Shown here piece by piece: positions 47,540 through 56,633 of a DNA stretch of 64,000 nt; the first letter of the stretch is position 1; each line of letters begins with the position of its first letter. Source of the stretch: Betaproteobacteria bacterium (GTDB lineage Bacteria; Pseudomonadota; Gammaproteobacteria; Burkholderiales; Usitatibacteraceae). The notes below the pieces were generated by a model. The model was not told the DNA's origin. It was given only the letters and a program-made list of their open reading frames with translations, and did no database searches. The stretch lies in NCBI GenBank assembly GCA_016791265.1, contig JAEUMY010000022.1, forward strand, positions 1 to 64,000. The letters are read 5' to 3'. The translations under genes were made by a program, and so were the position numbers.

Positions 47540-49309
47540 ATGGCCATCGTGGAAGTGAAGGTGCCCGACATCGGCGATTTCAAGGATGTCGAGATCATCG
47601 AGGTGTACGTCAAACCCGGCGACACCATCAAGAAGGAAGACTCGCTCGTCGCGCTGGAATCGGACAAGGCCACCATGGAGGTGCCTTCTTCCCATAGCGG
47701 CGTGGTGAAGGAACTCAAGGTCAAGGTGGGCGATAAGGTCGGCGAAGGCGTTGTTGTGCTGCTGCTGGAAGCTGCGGAATCTGCGGCGGCGGCTTCCAAG
47801 CCTGACGCCGCGCCTGCACAGTCCTCGCTGCCGCTTCCGACACCGAAGCCTGCCGCGGCCGCCGCGCCTGTCGCCAGCAAGTTCTCAGGTGCCGCCGATG
47901 TGACTTGCGAGGTCGTGGTGCTGGGCGCCGGCCCTGGCGGCTACTCCGCAGCGTTCCGGTCGGCAGACCTCGGCATGAGTACGGTGTTGGTGGAACGCTA
48001 TGCCACGCTGGGCGGCGTCTGCCTCAATGTGGGTTGCATTCCTTCAAAGGCATTGCTTCACGTTACCGCGGTGATGGACGAGGCGCGCTCAATGGCCGAT
48101 CACGGCGTCAGTTTTGGCACGCCCATCATCGACCTCGAGAAGCTGAAGGGCTGGAAGAACAAGGTCGTTGGCAAGCTGACCGGCGGCTTGAGCGGCATGG
48201 CCAAGACCCGCAAAGTCACCGTGGTCACCGGCGTGGGCCGCTTTCTCGACCCGAATCACCTGGAAGTCGTTGCCGCCGACGGTTCCAAGAGGATCATCCG
48301 CTTCACCAAGGCCATCATCGCGGCCGGGTCGCAATCCGTGAAGCTGCCATTCATGCCGGACGACCCACGGATCGTGGACTCCACTGGCGCGCTGGAGCTG
48401 CGCACGCTGCCCAAGAAAATGCTGATCGTGGGTGGTGGCATCATCGGCCTGGAAATGGGCTCAGTGTATTCGTCGCTAGGTGCCAGGCTCGATGTGGTCG
48501 AGATGCTGGATGGACTGATGCAGGGCGCGGATCGTGACTTAGTGAAGGTCTGGCAAAAGATGAACGACAAACGCTTCGACCACATCATGCTGAAGACCAA
48601 GACAGTCGGCGCCGAAGCGAAGAAAGACGGCATCTACGTCAGTTTTGAGGGTGAATCCGCACCCAAGGAAGCGCAGCGCTACGACCTGGTGTTGCAGGCC
48701 GTCGGCCGCTCGCCAAATGGAAATAAGATCGCCGCCGACAAGGCCGGCGTGGCGGTGACGGATCGCGGATTCATCAACGTGGATTCGCAAATGCGCACCA
48801 ATGTCCCGCACATCTTCGCCATCGGCGACATCGTGGGCCAGCCCATGCTGGCGCACAAGGCGGTGCATGAAGGCCATGTCGCGGCGGAAGCGGCGGCAGG
48901 CCAGAAGTCGCATTTTGATGCGCGCGTGATTCCCAGCGTGGCCTACACCGATCCGGAAGTGGCTTGGGTGGGCGAGACCGAGGACTCCGCCAAGGCCAAG
49001 GGCATCAAGATCGGAAAGTCAGTGTTCCCGTGGGCGGCTTCGGGGCGCGCCATAGCGAACGGTCGCGACGAGGGCTTCACCAAGCTGCTCTTCGACGACA
49101 CCACGCACCGCATCATCGGCGCCGGCATCGTCGGCACGCACGCCGGCGACTTGATCGGCGAACTGGCGCTGGCCATCGAGATGGGCTGTGATCCGACCGA
49201 CATCGGCAAGACCATTCACCCTCATCCAACACTCTGCGAATCGGTCGGGCTGGCCGCCGAGGCTTTCGAAGGCGTGTGTACCGATCTCCCGCCACAGAAG
49301 AAGAGATAG
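47540..49309 (+). CDS. lpdA: Dihydrolipoyl dehydrogenase with N-terminal lipoyl domain
   Basis: A 589-residue E3. The N-terminal lipoyl domain (1-76, lysine in ESDKATMEVP) and an Ala/Pro linker precede the flavoprotein: FAD site VVLGAGPGGYSAAFRSADLG, redox disulfide GGVCLNVGCIPSK, NAD site IVGGGIIGLEMGSVYSSLG and the active-site pair in HPHPTLCESV. The ATG at 47540 lies 10 bp after aceF. E3 proteins with an attached lipoyl domain occur in betaproteobacteria and Neisseria. The lipoyl-coding DNA shares an 87-bp exact match with aceF. Confidence 0.97.
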   Translation: MAIVEVKVPDIGDFKDVEIIEVYVKPGDTIKKEDSLVALESDKATMEVPSSHSGVVKELKVKVGDKVGEGVVVLLLEAAESAAAASKPDAAPAQSSLPLPTPKPAAAAAPVASKFSGAADVTCEVVVLGAGPGGYSAAFRSADLGMSTVLVERYATLGGVCLNVGCIPSKALLHVTAVMDEARSMADHGVSFGTPIIDLEKLKGWKNKVVGKLTGGLSGMAKTRKVTVVTGVGRFLDPNHLEVVAADGSKRIIRFTKAIIAAGSQSVKLPFMPDDPRIVDSTGALELRTLPKKMLIVGGGIIGLEMGSVYSSLGARLDVVEMLDGLMQGADRDLVKVWQKMNDKRFDHIMLKTKTVGAEAKKDGIYVSFEGESAPKEAQRYDLVLQAVGRSPNGNKIAADKAGVAVTDRGFINVDSQMRTNVPHIFAIGDIVGQPMLAHKAVHEGHVAAEAAAGQKSHFDARVIPSVAYTDPEVAWVGETEDSAKAKGIKIGKSVFPWAASGRAIANGRDEGFTKLLFDDTTHRIIGAGIVGTHAGDLIGELALAIEMGCDPTDIGKTIHPHPTLCESVGLAAEAFEGVCTDLPPQKKR

Positions 49310-49314
49310 ACTTT

Positions 49315-49326
49315 GCGAATATTCGC
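49315..49326. repeat. GCGAATATTCGC palindrome, lpdA-VanZ spacer
   Basis: Exact copy 5 bp after the lpdA stop and 16 bp before the VanZ-like ATG. Confidence 0.95.
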
Positions 49327-49342
49327 ATCACGTCGCGGCCGC

Positions 49343-49693
49343 ATGATCTGGACAGTCATAGGTGTCGCCATTCTCGCGGGCATATGGGTCGGTTCGCTGA
49401 TGCCCATTGAGCGCCTGCCCCGGGTGGGCGGCGGAGACAAGTTGCATCACTTTGCCGCTTACGCCGCCTGTGGCTTCTGGTGGTGCCTGTTCGCCACCAC
49501 TTGGCGGGCGCGCATTGGCTGGACCATCGGTCTTGCGCTGATGGGCGGTGTGATCGAAGTGCTGCAAGGCGCCAGCGGTTACCGTCACTTTGAAGTGGCG
49601 GATATGATCGCCAACGCGATGGGAGCGGTCACTGGTGGCACGCTGGCAACGCTCATGCCGATCCGGTCGGATCAGGTCTCCCGCGCATCATGA
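49343..49693 (+). CDS. VanZ-like family membrane protein
   Basis: A 116-residue protein with three to four membrane helices. The start MIWTVIGVAILAGIWVGSL is preferred; an upstream TTG would require translating through a palindrome copy at 49315. GGDKLHHFAAYAACGFWWCLF and GGVIEVLQGASGYRHFEVADMIANAMGA match the VanZ-like fold, in which the conserved H, E and D residues lie in the membrane core. The function of chromosomal VanZ-like proteins is not settled. It is coupled to the DUF1499 gene by ATGA. Confidence 0.85.
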   Translation: MIWTVIGVAILAGIWVGSLMPIERLPRVGGGDKLHHFAAYAACGFWWCLFATTWRARIGWTIGLALMGGVIEVLQGASGYRHFEVADMIANAMGAVTGGTLATLMPIRSDQVSRAS

Positions 49694-50190
49694 GGAAGTG
49701 GCTGAAACGCGCACTGTTGGCGTTGGCGCTCTTCTTGGCCGCTGCCGGCGCATTGATCACCATCGAACTTCTCTCAGGACAAGCCATGGGACTCTTCACC
49801 GGTACGCGCCCCAAAGACCTTGGCTTCAAGGACGGCCAATTCAAGGCATGTTCATGGAAACCCAACTGCGTCAGCTCGACCGCGGACAAGTCGGACGCCA
49901 CCCACTACGTCGCGCCGTTCAAGTTTTCGGAAGACCTCAGCGCCGACTGGCGCAAGGTGCGCGAGCACATTGCGAATATTCGCAACGCCAAGGTCGTGCT
50001 GGAACACCCCGGGTACATTCAAGTCGAGTTCAAGAGTGAAAAGATGGGCTTCGTCGATGATGTCGAGATTGCCATCGATCACAAGAACTCCGTGATCCAG
50101 GTCCGTTCAGCGAGCAGGCTCGGCGTTCGAGACTTTGGCGTCAACCGGAAGCGCATCGAAGGCATCCGCGCCGCACTGTCCGGGAAATAG
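49690..50190 (+). CDS. DUF1499 family protein
   Basis: A 166-residue protein with one N-terminal membrane anchor (8-28) and a DUF1499 domain: CSWKPNCVSSTAD near the start, the central YIQVEFKSEKMGFVDDVEI and the final VIQVRSASRLGVRDFGVNRKRI. The domain is widespread and its function is unknown. A palindrome copy encodes ANIR in REHIANIRNAK without visible insertion. Convergent with the GAF gene. Confidence 0.88.
   Translation: MRKWLKRALLALALFLAAAGALITIELLSGQAMGLFTGTRPKDLGFKDGQFKACSWKPNCVSSTADKSDATHYVAPFKFSEDLSADWRKVREHIANIRNAKVVLEHPGYIQVEFKSEKMGFVDDVEIAIDHKNSVIQVRSASRLGVRDFGVNRKRIEGIRAALSGK
49972..49983. repeat. GCGAATATTCGC palindrome, in DUF1499 gene
   Basis: Exact copy, read as IANIRN. 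Confidence 0.95.
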
Positions 50191-50204
50191 TACGGCCCGC
50201 ACCT

Positions 50205-50216
50205 GCGAATATTCGC
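50205..50216. repeat. GCGAATATTCGC palindrome, convergent spacer
   Basis: Exact copy in the 31-bp gap between the convergent DUF1499 and GAF genes. Confidence 0.95.
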
Positions 50217-50221
50217 AAGCC

Positions 50222-50926
50222 TCAGGGCAGCAGACTGGGCGCCATCAGGCAGGCCGCCGCCAAAACCGCTACCCGTTCCGCCGTGAAGAACCGCTTTGGC
50301 TCCGCTTCAGCATCGAGTATGCCCAGGACGCGATCACCCGCAGGGGACAGGATGGGCAGGCAAGCCTCTGACTGCACCGCAGTGTCACAAACGTAGAAGC
50401 CGCCGCCCTGGCTCAGGTAGGCGGACACGTCGTCAATCACTTTGGCCTGACCAGTGAGGCCAACCGTGCTGTTGGTGCTGCTGCGCGCGAAGTCTTCGGT
50501 CAACGGGAATTCGGCACGGCTGGGTCGGCCGCGATACGCCAGCTTGACCAGCACCGCGTCTCCCAGCGCATTGGTTCTGCGCTGATAGATGCCCAGCCAT
50601 CCCGCGCCTGTCACAGCCGTGGCGCGATCCACCAGGCGATGGATCAAGCGCAGCTTGCGCGTATTGTCGACCGTGACGCCCCCGAGGATGAGCGAAAGGT
50701 CGTAAGGCGTGGGGAATAATTCCTCGATGATGGAGCACGAGCCATCCTCGGACAACATGGGCACCGGATAGCGGTACAGCGTCGATTCCTCAAGTTCCTC
50801 CTCAGCGCCGCTGACCGCATTCAGCAAATCCGTCAACGCCGCCTCGACCGCGGAAGCGCTCACGCCATGTGAACGCACACCGGATGCATCCAGCCAGTGC
50901 GCGATCAGTTTCATCTTGTCATTCAT
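50222..50926 (-). CDS. GAF domain protein
   Basis: A 234-residue protein beginning MNDKMKLIAHWLDASG, the ATG overlapping the end of the PLP enzyme gene by 8 bp. Residues about 95-230 form a GAF domain: LRLIHRLVDRATAVTGAGWLG, STVGLTGQAKVIDDV and the end RVLGILDAEAEPKRFF. The first 90 residues are helical and of unknown role. It has no output domain, so it may be a small-molecule sensor or a free methionine sulfoxide reductase-like relative, though the catalytic cysteines of the latter are not clear. It is the last gene of the alaS operon. Confidence 0.8.
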   Translation of the reverse strand: MNDKMKLIAHWLDASGVRSHGVSASAVEAALTDLLNAVSGAEEELEESTLYRYPVPMLSEDGSCSIIEELFPTPYDLSLILGGVTVDNTRKLRLIHRLVDRATAVTGAGWLGIYQRRTNALGDAVLVKLAYRGRPSRAEFPLTEDFARSSTNSTVGLTGQAKVIDDVSAYLSQGGGFYVCDTAVQSEACLPILSPAGDRVLGILDAEAEPKRFFTAERVAVLAAACLMAPSLLP

Positions 50927-52070
50927 GCGCCTGCTCCAACGCGGCATCCAGATCGGCGATGAGATCATCAACATGTTCCAAGCCGACCGACAGGCGCAAC
51001 AAATCGACCGGCGCCGGCGTGCCTGCGCCTTCCACGCTGGCGCGGTGCTCGATGAGGCTTTCCACACCGCCCAGCGAGGTGGCGCGCTTCCACAGATTCA
51101 CGTTTGCAGCAGTGGCGATGGCAGCGGTCTCGCCGCCCCTCACACAAATCGACAGCATCCCCCCGAAGCCGCCCTGCATCTGCCTGGCTGCGATGTCGTG
51201 GCCTGGAAATCCGGGCAAGCCGGGATACATCACCTCGCGAATATTCGCATGGTTGGCAAAGTGTTCGGCGATGCGTTGCGCGGCGGCACTGGCATGGCGC
51301 ACGCGCGGAAACAGCGTCCGCATGCCGCGCGTCAGCAGCCATGCCTCGAACGGACCCAACACACCACCGATCTGGGCGCGCACCGCTCGTACACGCTGCC
51401 AGTATTCGTCTTTGCGCTTCGTCACCAGCGCGCCAGCAATCACATCGGAGTGGCCGTTCAGATACTTGGTCGCTGAATGCATGACGACATCCGCATCCAG
51501 CGTCAGTGGCAGCGTCAGCACAGGTGTCGCAACGGTGGAGTCCACGGCGACGCGCGCACCGGCCGCATGCGCCGCCTCACATACCGCCGCGATGTCGGTG
51601 ATCGTCCACAGCGGATTGGCTGGCGTTTCCAGCCAGACGAGACGCGTCTTGCCGGGTTGGAGCCGGCGTTTGAGTTCATCGATGTCATGTGTGTCGATCA
51701 GCTCGACCCGCAAGCCCCAATGGGTTGCAAATTTCATCAGCCAGTTGCGCAATGACCAGTACATCACCCTGGGCGCCAGCACGTGGTCACCGGGTGACAA
51801 GGCCAGAAACACCGCGGTCGCGGCCGCCATGCCGGACGAGAAGAGCAGCGCCTCTTCGCCCTGCTCCAGTTCGCGCAGCATGGCCTCGGCCTGATCGAAG
51901 CTGGGATTGTGGTCGCGTGCGTACACGCGTCCTGAGCGGTACTGATTGTCGGGGTCTCGGAGGTATGTCGTCGCCGTATGGATGGGCGGCGCGATGGCGC
52001 GCGTCGCCTCGTCCACCCAGCCCAGCGCTTGCGCCGCGATGCTTTCAGGTTTCACGTTTTTGGGATTCAT
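50919..52070 (-). CDS. Cystathionine-synthase/lyase family PLP enzyme
   Basis: A 383-residue Cys/Met metabolism PLP enzyme. The PLP-binding motifs are LFSSGMAAATAVF, the aromatic stacking Y-W-S in VMYWSLRN, the aspartate in ARVAVDSTVATP and the Schiff-base lysine in MHSATKYLNGHSD, with a C-terminal SLGGVESLIEHRAS. It could be cystathionine gamma-synthase, gamma-lyase or O-acylhomoserine sulfhydrylase; the sequence does not decide. It is coupled (ATGA) to the NUDIX gene. A palindrome copy encodes ANIR in NHANIREVMYPGL, a position where the family normally has V-x-x-V-x-YPGL. Confidence 0.9.
   Translation of the reverse strand: MNPKNVKPESIAAQALGWVDEATRAIAPPIHTATTYLRDPDNQYRSGRVYARDHNPSFDQAEAMLRELEQGEEALLFSSGMAAATAVFLALSPGDHVLAPRVMYWSLRNWLMKFATHWGLRVELIDTHDIDELKRRLQPGKTRLVWLETPANPLWTITDIAAVCEAAHAAGARVAVDSTVATPVLTLPLTLDADVVMHSATKYLNGHSDVIAGALVTKRKDEYWQRVRAVRAQIGGVLGPFEAWLLTRGMRTLFPRVRHASAAAQRIAEHFANHANIREVMYPGLPGFPGHDIAARQMQGGFGGMLSICVRGGETAAIATAANVNLWKRATSLGGVESLIEHRASVEGAGTPAPVDLLRLSVGLEHVDDLIADLDAALEQAHE
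51237..51248. repeat. GCGAATATTCGC palindrome, in PLP enzyme
   Basis: Exact copy, read as HANIREV. Confidence 0.95.
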
Positions 52071-52648
52071 TTCGGGGTGCCAGGCGATGTCGCGGGTTTC
52101 GGGTCAGGTGGTCGGCCCGGAAAATCAAGAAACTCGAAAGCCAGGCCGCGCGAGGTCATCCAGTCGGCCACGGCAAAACCGGTTGCACGCGGCCAGGGCT
52201 TGAGTTCATGCGGCGCGTGGTACTTCACTTCGACTATCTCCGGCCCAAGCCTCAATGTGCCGGTGGCGATGGCGTGATAGCACAGCATGATCTCGTTCTT
52301 GCGCTCGAAAATGTAGTTGCCGATGAGATGGGCTTCCTGCACATCCAGTCCGATCTCTTCCTTCACTTCGCGAACGACGCCGGCTTTCGGATCTTCCTTG
52401 CCTTCGAGGTAACCGGTGATGAGCGCGAACCAGCCCTCCGGCCAGCCCGCGCCACGGGCAAGAATCATTCTGCCTTCATGCTCGACCAGCGCGCCCACGG
52501 CCGGCGTGGGATTGCCCCATTGCACGAACCCACAGGCATCATCCGGGCAGGCACGGCGCACGAGATCAATGCCGCTGTCATCGCGCAAGGAACGGTCCTG
52601 CATCGGTTGGGCGCAGCGCGGGCAGAAATTGAACACCTCGAGGCTCAT
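52067..52648 (-). CDS. NUDIX hydrolase with N-terminal zinc ribbon
   Basis: A 193-residue protein. An N-terminal zinc ribbon (FCPRCAQPM ... CPDDACG) precedes a NUDIX domain with box GYLEGKEDPKAGVVREVKEEIGL; all of the G-x5-E-x7-R-E-x2-E-E positions are present. This arrangement is shared with NADH/NAD pyrophosphatases and small zinc-ribbon NUDIX proteins. The SQPWPFPxS sequence typical of NudC is not seen, so the substrate is unknown. Coupled to the genes on both sides by ATGA overlaps. Confidence 0.9.
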   Translation of the reverse strand: MSLEVFNFCPRCAQPMQDRSLRDDSGIDLVRRACPDDACGFVQWGNPTPAVGALVEHEGRMILARGAGWPEGWFALITGYLEGKEDPKAGVVREVKEEIGLDVQEAHLIGNYIFERKNEIMLCYHAIATGTLRLGPEIVEVKYHAPHELKPWPRATGFAVADWMTSRGLAFEFLDFPGRPPDPKPATSPGTPK

Positions 52649-53277
52649 CGCCGCTCCAGGCGCGCACGCACCTGCCGCGCCAGCCGGTGCAAGGATTCGT
52701 CGTGGATCTTCAACTGATCCAGCGCCGCCACAGTGTTGAAGAGATACTCCGCAGAAGTGCCATAAGTGCCCTTGCCATCAACGATGAACTCCACACGCTC
52801 GCCTTCGGTCAGGTGACCACAGTAGCCGGTCGCCTGGGGGTTGATGACGAAAGCCAGCGCCTTGCGATTCCCGCCTTGGACATGGCAATTCAACCAGCGC
52901 GGACGATAGGAACCGTAGAGCATCTCGCGCTTCCATAGGGGCAGCATGAGGTCCTGCACGCAGCCACGCGGGATGCGGTACGCGAACCCGTGGCACGAAC
53001 CGCCCGCCTCCAGCGCCAGCACCAGACCTGGATTCTCCGGCGTGCCGCGATTGATGCGCGACCAGAGACAAAAGCTGCGGTGATAGCCGAATATTCGCGC
53101 CGCGCTTTTTTGCGAATATTCGCAATTGGGGCTCCACATCAGCGAACCGTAGGCGAAGAGCCAGAGGTCCGTGCGTGCGTTCCAGCCGGACAGCGTCTCC
53201 GTGATCGACGCGTTGAGCGCCTCATCCGAGAGACGGTGAGTGGGAAGTGGTCGGGTGCGGCTCGGTCGCGGCTTCAC
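52645..53277 (-). CDS. chaC: Gamma-glutamylcyclotransferase, ChaC-like
   Basis: A 210-residue ChaC-type enzyme that would cleave glutathione to 5-oxoproline and Cys-Gly. The family start LWLFAYGSLMWSP, the central YHRSFCLWS and GTPENPGLVLALEAGGSC-like stretch, and the later GYCGHLTEGE are clear. The GTG at 53277 is the only start that precedes the fold. Two palindrome copies (one exact, one with a mismatch) lie in the segment read NCEYSQKSAARIFGYH, where ChaC homologues are usually P-x-x-x-x-x-x-x-A-x-x-x-G-Y/W-H-R. Confidence 0.88.
   Translation of the reverse strand: MKPRPSRTRPLPTHRLSDEALNASITETLSGWNARTDLWLFAYGSLMWSPNCEYSQKSAARIFGYHRSFCLWSRINRGTPENPGLVLALEAGGSCHGFAYRIPRGCVQDLMLPLWKREMLYGSYRPRWLNCHVQGGNRKALAFVINPQATGYCGHLTEGERVEFIVDGKGTYGTSAEYLFNTVAALDQLKIHDESLHRLARQVRARLERR
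53087..53098. repeat. Palindrome variant, in chaC
   Basis: CCGAATATTCGC, one mismatch, read as ARIFG; 25 bp from an exact copy. Confidence 0.85.
53112..53123. repeat. GCGAATATTCGC palindrome, in chaC
   Basis: Exact copy with the 16-bp extension TTGCGAATATTCGCAA, read as CEYSQ. Confidence 0.95.
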
Positions 53278-53284
53278 TGCATCA

Positions 53285-53884
53285 CTACTTCGAGTAGTTC
53301 TCCGGGAAAAATTGGCGCTCGACCAGCTCGATCAGAATGTGGATGACCTTGATGTGCAGTTCTTGCACGCGGTCGGCGTAGCCGCTGGTGCCCGGCGTGA
53401 TGACTTCAATATCGGCCAACCTGCCCAGCTCGGTGTCGGGCTTGCCGTTCAGCACGATGACATGCGCGCCGATCTCACGGGCCTTTTCCGCGGCGAGAAT
53501 GACGTTCTTGCTCTTGCCCGAGGTGGAAATACCAACGAGCACATCGCCCTTCTTCGCATGCGCGTCGAGGTAACGCGAAAACACGTGCTCGTAGCCATAG
53601 TCGTTGCCGACGCAGGACAGATGGCCGGGGTCGCTGATGGCGACGGCAGGCAGGCCCTTGCGATTGTCGCGGTAGCGCCCTGATAGTTCTTCCGCGAAAT
53701 GCATGGCGTCGCACATGGAACCGCCATTGCCGCAGGAGAACACGCGGCCGCCCGCCTTGAAGGATTCGGCGATGCAGTTGCTCGCTGCGACGATTTTGTC
53801 CTGCGCACCGGCATTGGTGATCAATGCATCCAGCGCAGCCTTCGATTGCTGCAGGGACTCAAACACGACGGTATGTGCGCTCAC
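53285..53884 (-). CDS. gmhA: Phosphoheptose isomerase (SIS domain)
   Basis: A 199-residue SIS-domain protein with the GmhA features [36 protein letters not shown] and the C-terminal [13 protein letters not shown]. GmhA converts sedoheptulose 7-phosphate into manno-heptose 7-phosphate for LPS core synthesis. The GTG start overlaps the alaS stop (GTGA). DiaA, a related SIS protein, is an alternative, but the FAEELSGRY block favours GmhA. Confidence 0.88.
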   Translation of the reverse strand: MSAHTVVFESLQQSKAALDALITNAGAQDKIVAASNCIAESFKAGGRVFSCGNGGSMCDAMHFAEELSGRYRDNRKGLPAVAISDPGHLSCVGNDYGYEHVFSRYLDAHAKKGDVLVGISTSGKSKNVILAAEKAREIGAHVIVLNGKPDTELGRLADIEVITPGTSGYADRVQELHIKVIHILIELVERQFFPENYSK

Positions 53885-56502
53885 AGCTTGGCCTCCACCC
53901 AGGCGCGCACGGAATCAAGAGCGGCAGGCAGTTTTGCCGGTTCAGTGCCACCACCCTGCGCCATGTCCGGACGTCCACCGCCCTTGCCGCCGATCTGGGT
54001 GGCGACATGGTTGAGCAGCTCACCGGCCTTCACCTTGGCGGTGAGATCGGCGGTCACGCCGGCGACCAGGCTCACCTTGTCGCCTTCGGCAACCCCGAGA
54101 ATGATGACGCCTGACTTGAGCGTGTTCTTAAGTTGGTCCAGCGTGTCGCGCAGCGACTTGGAATCCACGCCATCGAGCTTGGCGGCCAGCAGCTTGGTTC
54201 CTTTCACATCAACAGCCTGACCGGCAAGGTCGTCGCCAGCAGACGCCGCAGCCCTTGCCTTCAGCGTCGCCAGCTGCTTTTCGAGCGCCTTCACGCTATC
54301 CAGCATCTGGCCGATGCGCGCCTCCAAGTCCTGCGGCTGCGCCTTAAGCAGCGAGGATGCGGAAGATATTTTTCGATCCAGGTCGCGCACGTAGTCGAGC
54401 GCCACGCTGCCCGCGATGGCTTCCACTCGTCGGATGCCGGCAGCCACGCCCCCCTCGCCGACGATCTTGAAGAAACCGATGTCACCCGTGCGCGTCACGT
54501 GCGTGCCACCACAGAGTTCGCGGGAGGTTCCGATGTCGAGCACGCGCACTTCATCGCCATACTTCTCGCCAAACAGCATCATGGCGCCCAGCTTCTGCGC
54601 ATCATCAATCGCCATCACGCGGGCCTCGGTGGCGGCGTTGGTCAGGATTTCGGCATTGACGATGTCCTCGACGCGCTGAATCTGGCCGGCGGTCATGGGC
54701 GCGTTGTGACTGAAGTCGAAGCGGGTCTTGTCCTCGTCGACCAACGAGCCCTTCTGCTGCACGTGCGCGCCCAGCACTTCACGAAGCGCCTTGTGCATCA
54801 GGTGAGTGACTGAATGATGGCGCACAGTGCGCTGACGCAACGTCTGGTTCACTTGCGCGGCCACCGTGTCGCCGACCGCCAGCTCGCCGGTCTTCACTTC
54901 GCCATAGTGGCCGAACACATCAGATTGGATTTTTTGCGTGTCTTGCACGTCGAACAGCGTGAGGCACACACCTGACTTGGACAATTCGCCACGATCTCCG
55001 ACCTGGCCGCCGGACTCCGCGTAGAACGGCGTCTTGTCGAGCACGACCACACCTTGCTCACCCGCGGACAGGCGCTCAACCTTGCTGCCATCCCTGTACA
55101 AAGCCACGACGCGACCCTCTTCGGCCAGTGAATCGTAGCCCTTGAACTGGGTCTTGGCGCCCGCGTACTCAAGCGTGGCGCCCGCCTTGAACTTACTCGC
55201 GGAGCGGGAGCGCTCCTGCTGCGCGGTCATGGCCTTGTCGAAGCCCGCCATGTCGACCTCAAAACCACGCTCGCGACCGATGTCAGCGGTGAGGTCAACG
55301 GGAAACCCATAGGTGTCGTACAGTTTGAACGCGGTCTCGCCATCCAGTCGCTTGGCATCGGCCTTGAGCGCGGCGTCGAGAATCTGCATGCCATTTTCAA
55401 GCGTCTCGCCGAATCGCTCTTCCTCGGCCTTCAGCGTCGCAGTCACACGCGCCTCAGCATCGCGGAGCTCGGGATACGCGTCACCCATGACCTGGGCAAG
55501 GTCGGCGACGAGCTTGTAGAAAAATGGCTGCTTCTGGCCCAGCTTGTGGCCGTGGCGCATGGCGCGGCGGGCGATGCGGCGAAGCACATAGCCACGACCG
55601 TCCGCGCTTGGGATCGCACCGTCGCAAACGATGAATGAACACGCTCGGATGTGGTCCGCGATGACCCGCAGGCTGGGCGACGTCAGGTCCTTCGCACCGG
55701 TCTCACGCGCGGCTGCCTTGATCAGCGTCTGAAAAAGATCAATCTCATAGTTGGAATGCACGTGCTGCAGCACGGCTGAGAGACGCTCCAATCCCATGCC
55801 CGTATCGACCGAGGGCTTGGGCAGCGGAATCATCGGGCCGTCCTTGACCTGGCGGTTGAACTGCATGAACACCAGGTTCCAGACTTCGATGTAACGGTCG
55901 CCATCCTGCTCGGGCGAGCCGGGGGGGCCGCCAGCGACGCCGGGGCCATGGTCGTAAAAGATTTCCGAGCACGGGCCGCAGGGACCCGTGTCCCCCATCA
56001 TCCAGAAGTTGTCTGACGCATATTTGCCACCCTTGTTGTCGCCGATGCGCACAATGCGCGCTTTCGGCACACCAATCTCGTCGGCCCAGATGTTGAAAGC
56101 CTCGTCATCCTCGGCATACACCGTCACCCAAAGCCTATCTGCCGGCAGCTTGTAGACGACAGTAAGCAATTCCCATGCGTACGTGATCGCGTCGCGCTTG
56201 AAGTAGTCGCCGAAGCTGAAGTTGCCCAGCATCTCGAAGAACGTGTGGTGGCGCGCCGTGTAGCCCACATTGTCGAGATCGTTGTGCTTGCCGCCCGCCC
56301 GCACGCACCTTTGCGAACTGACTGCGCGCAGGTAGGGCCGCGTGTCCTGGCCCGTGAACACGTCCTTGAACTGGTTCATGCCCGCGTTGGTGAAGAGCAA
56401 CGTGGGATCGTCCGCCGGAATCAGCGAACTGGAAGGCACGACGGTATGGCCCTTGGAGGCAAAGAAATCGAGAAACTGCTGGCGGATTTGGGAAGCGTTC
56501 AT
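53881..56502 (-). CDS. alaS: Alanyl-tRNA synthetase
   Basis: An 873-residue class II synthetase starting [20 protein letters not shown]. The catalytic core has [20 protein letters not shown] and [13 protein letters not shown]. The editing domain has [12 protein letters not shown] and [16 protein letters not shown], and the C-terminal C-Ala domain ends with [15 protein letters not shown]. Its length matches E. coli AlaRS (876). It is preceded at 22 bp by an exact palindrome copy that overlaps the expected promoter or ribosome-binding region. In the gene series it follows recX and an ATP-grasp gene. Confidence 0.98.
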   Translation of the reverse strand: MNASQIRQQFLDFFASKGHTVVPSSSLIPADDPTLLFTNAGMNQFKDVFTGQDTRPYLRAVSSQRCVRAGGKHNDLDNVGYTARHHTFFEMLGNFSFGDYFKRDAITYAWELLTVVYKLPADRLWVTVYAEDDEAFNIWADEIGVPKARIVRIGDNKGGKYASDNFWMMGDTGPCGPCSEIFYDHGPGVAGGPPGSPEQDGDRYIEVWNLVFMQFNRQVKDGPMIPLPKPSVDTGMGLERLSAVLQHVHSNYEIDLFQTLIKAAARETGAKDLTSPSLRVIADHIRACSFIVCDGAIPSADGRGYVLRRIARRAMRHGHKLGQKQPFFYKLVADLAQVMGDAYPELRDAEARVTATLKAEEERFGETLENGMQILDAALKADAKRLDGETAFKLYDTYGFPVDLTADIGRERGFEVDMAGFDKAMTAQQERSRSASKFKAGATLEYAGAKTQFKGYDSLAEEGRVVALYRDGSKVERLSAGEQGVVVLDKTPFYAESGGQVGDRGELSKSGVCLTLFDVQDTQKIQSDVFGHYGEVKTGELAVGDTVAAQVNQTLRQRTVRHHSVTHLMHKALREVLGAHVQQKGSLVDEDKTRFDFSHNAPMTAGQIQRVEDIVNAEILTNAATEARVMAIDDAQKLGAMMLFGEKYGDEVRVLDIGTSRELCGGTHVTRTGDIGFFKIVGEGGVAAGIRRVEAIAGSVALDYVRDLDRKISSASSLLKAQPQDLEARIGQMLDSVKALEKQLATLKARAAASAGDDLAGQAVDVKGTKLLAAKLDGVDSKSLRDTLDQLKNTLKSGVIILGVAEGDKVSLVAGVTADLTAKVKAGELLNHVATQIGGKGGGRPDMAQGGGTEPAKLPAALDSVRAWVEAKL

Positions 56503-56524
56503 GAGGTCGGGAAAGTCGATCTTC

Positions 56525-56536
56525 GCGAATATTCGC
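56525..56536. repeat. GCGAATATTCGC palindrome, upstream of alaS
   Basis: Exact copy 22 bp upstream of the alaS ATG. Confidence 0.95.
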
Positions 56537-56633
56537 ATCGCGGAAACTGCGGCGGCTGCAACCGGGTTTGTGCAGCGCAAGAAGCAGGGATTTTCGCTTG
56601 AAATTCAAGCCGGTGCAAACGACCGGCGGGTTC

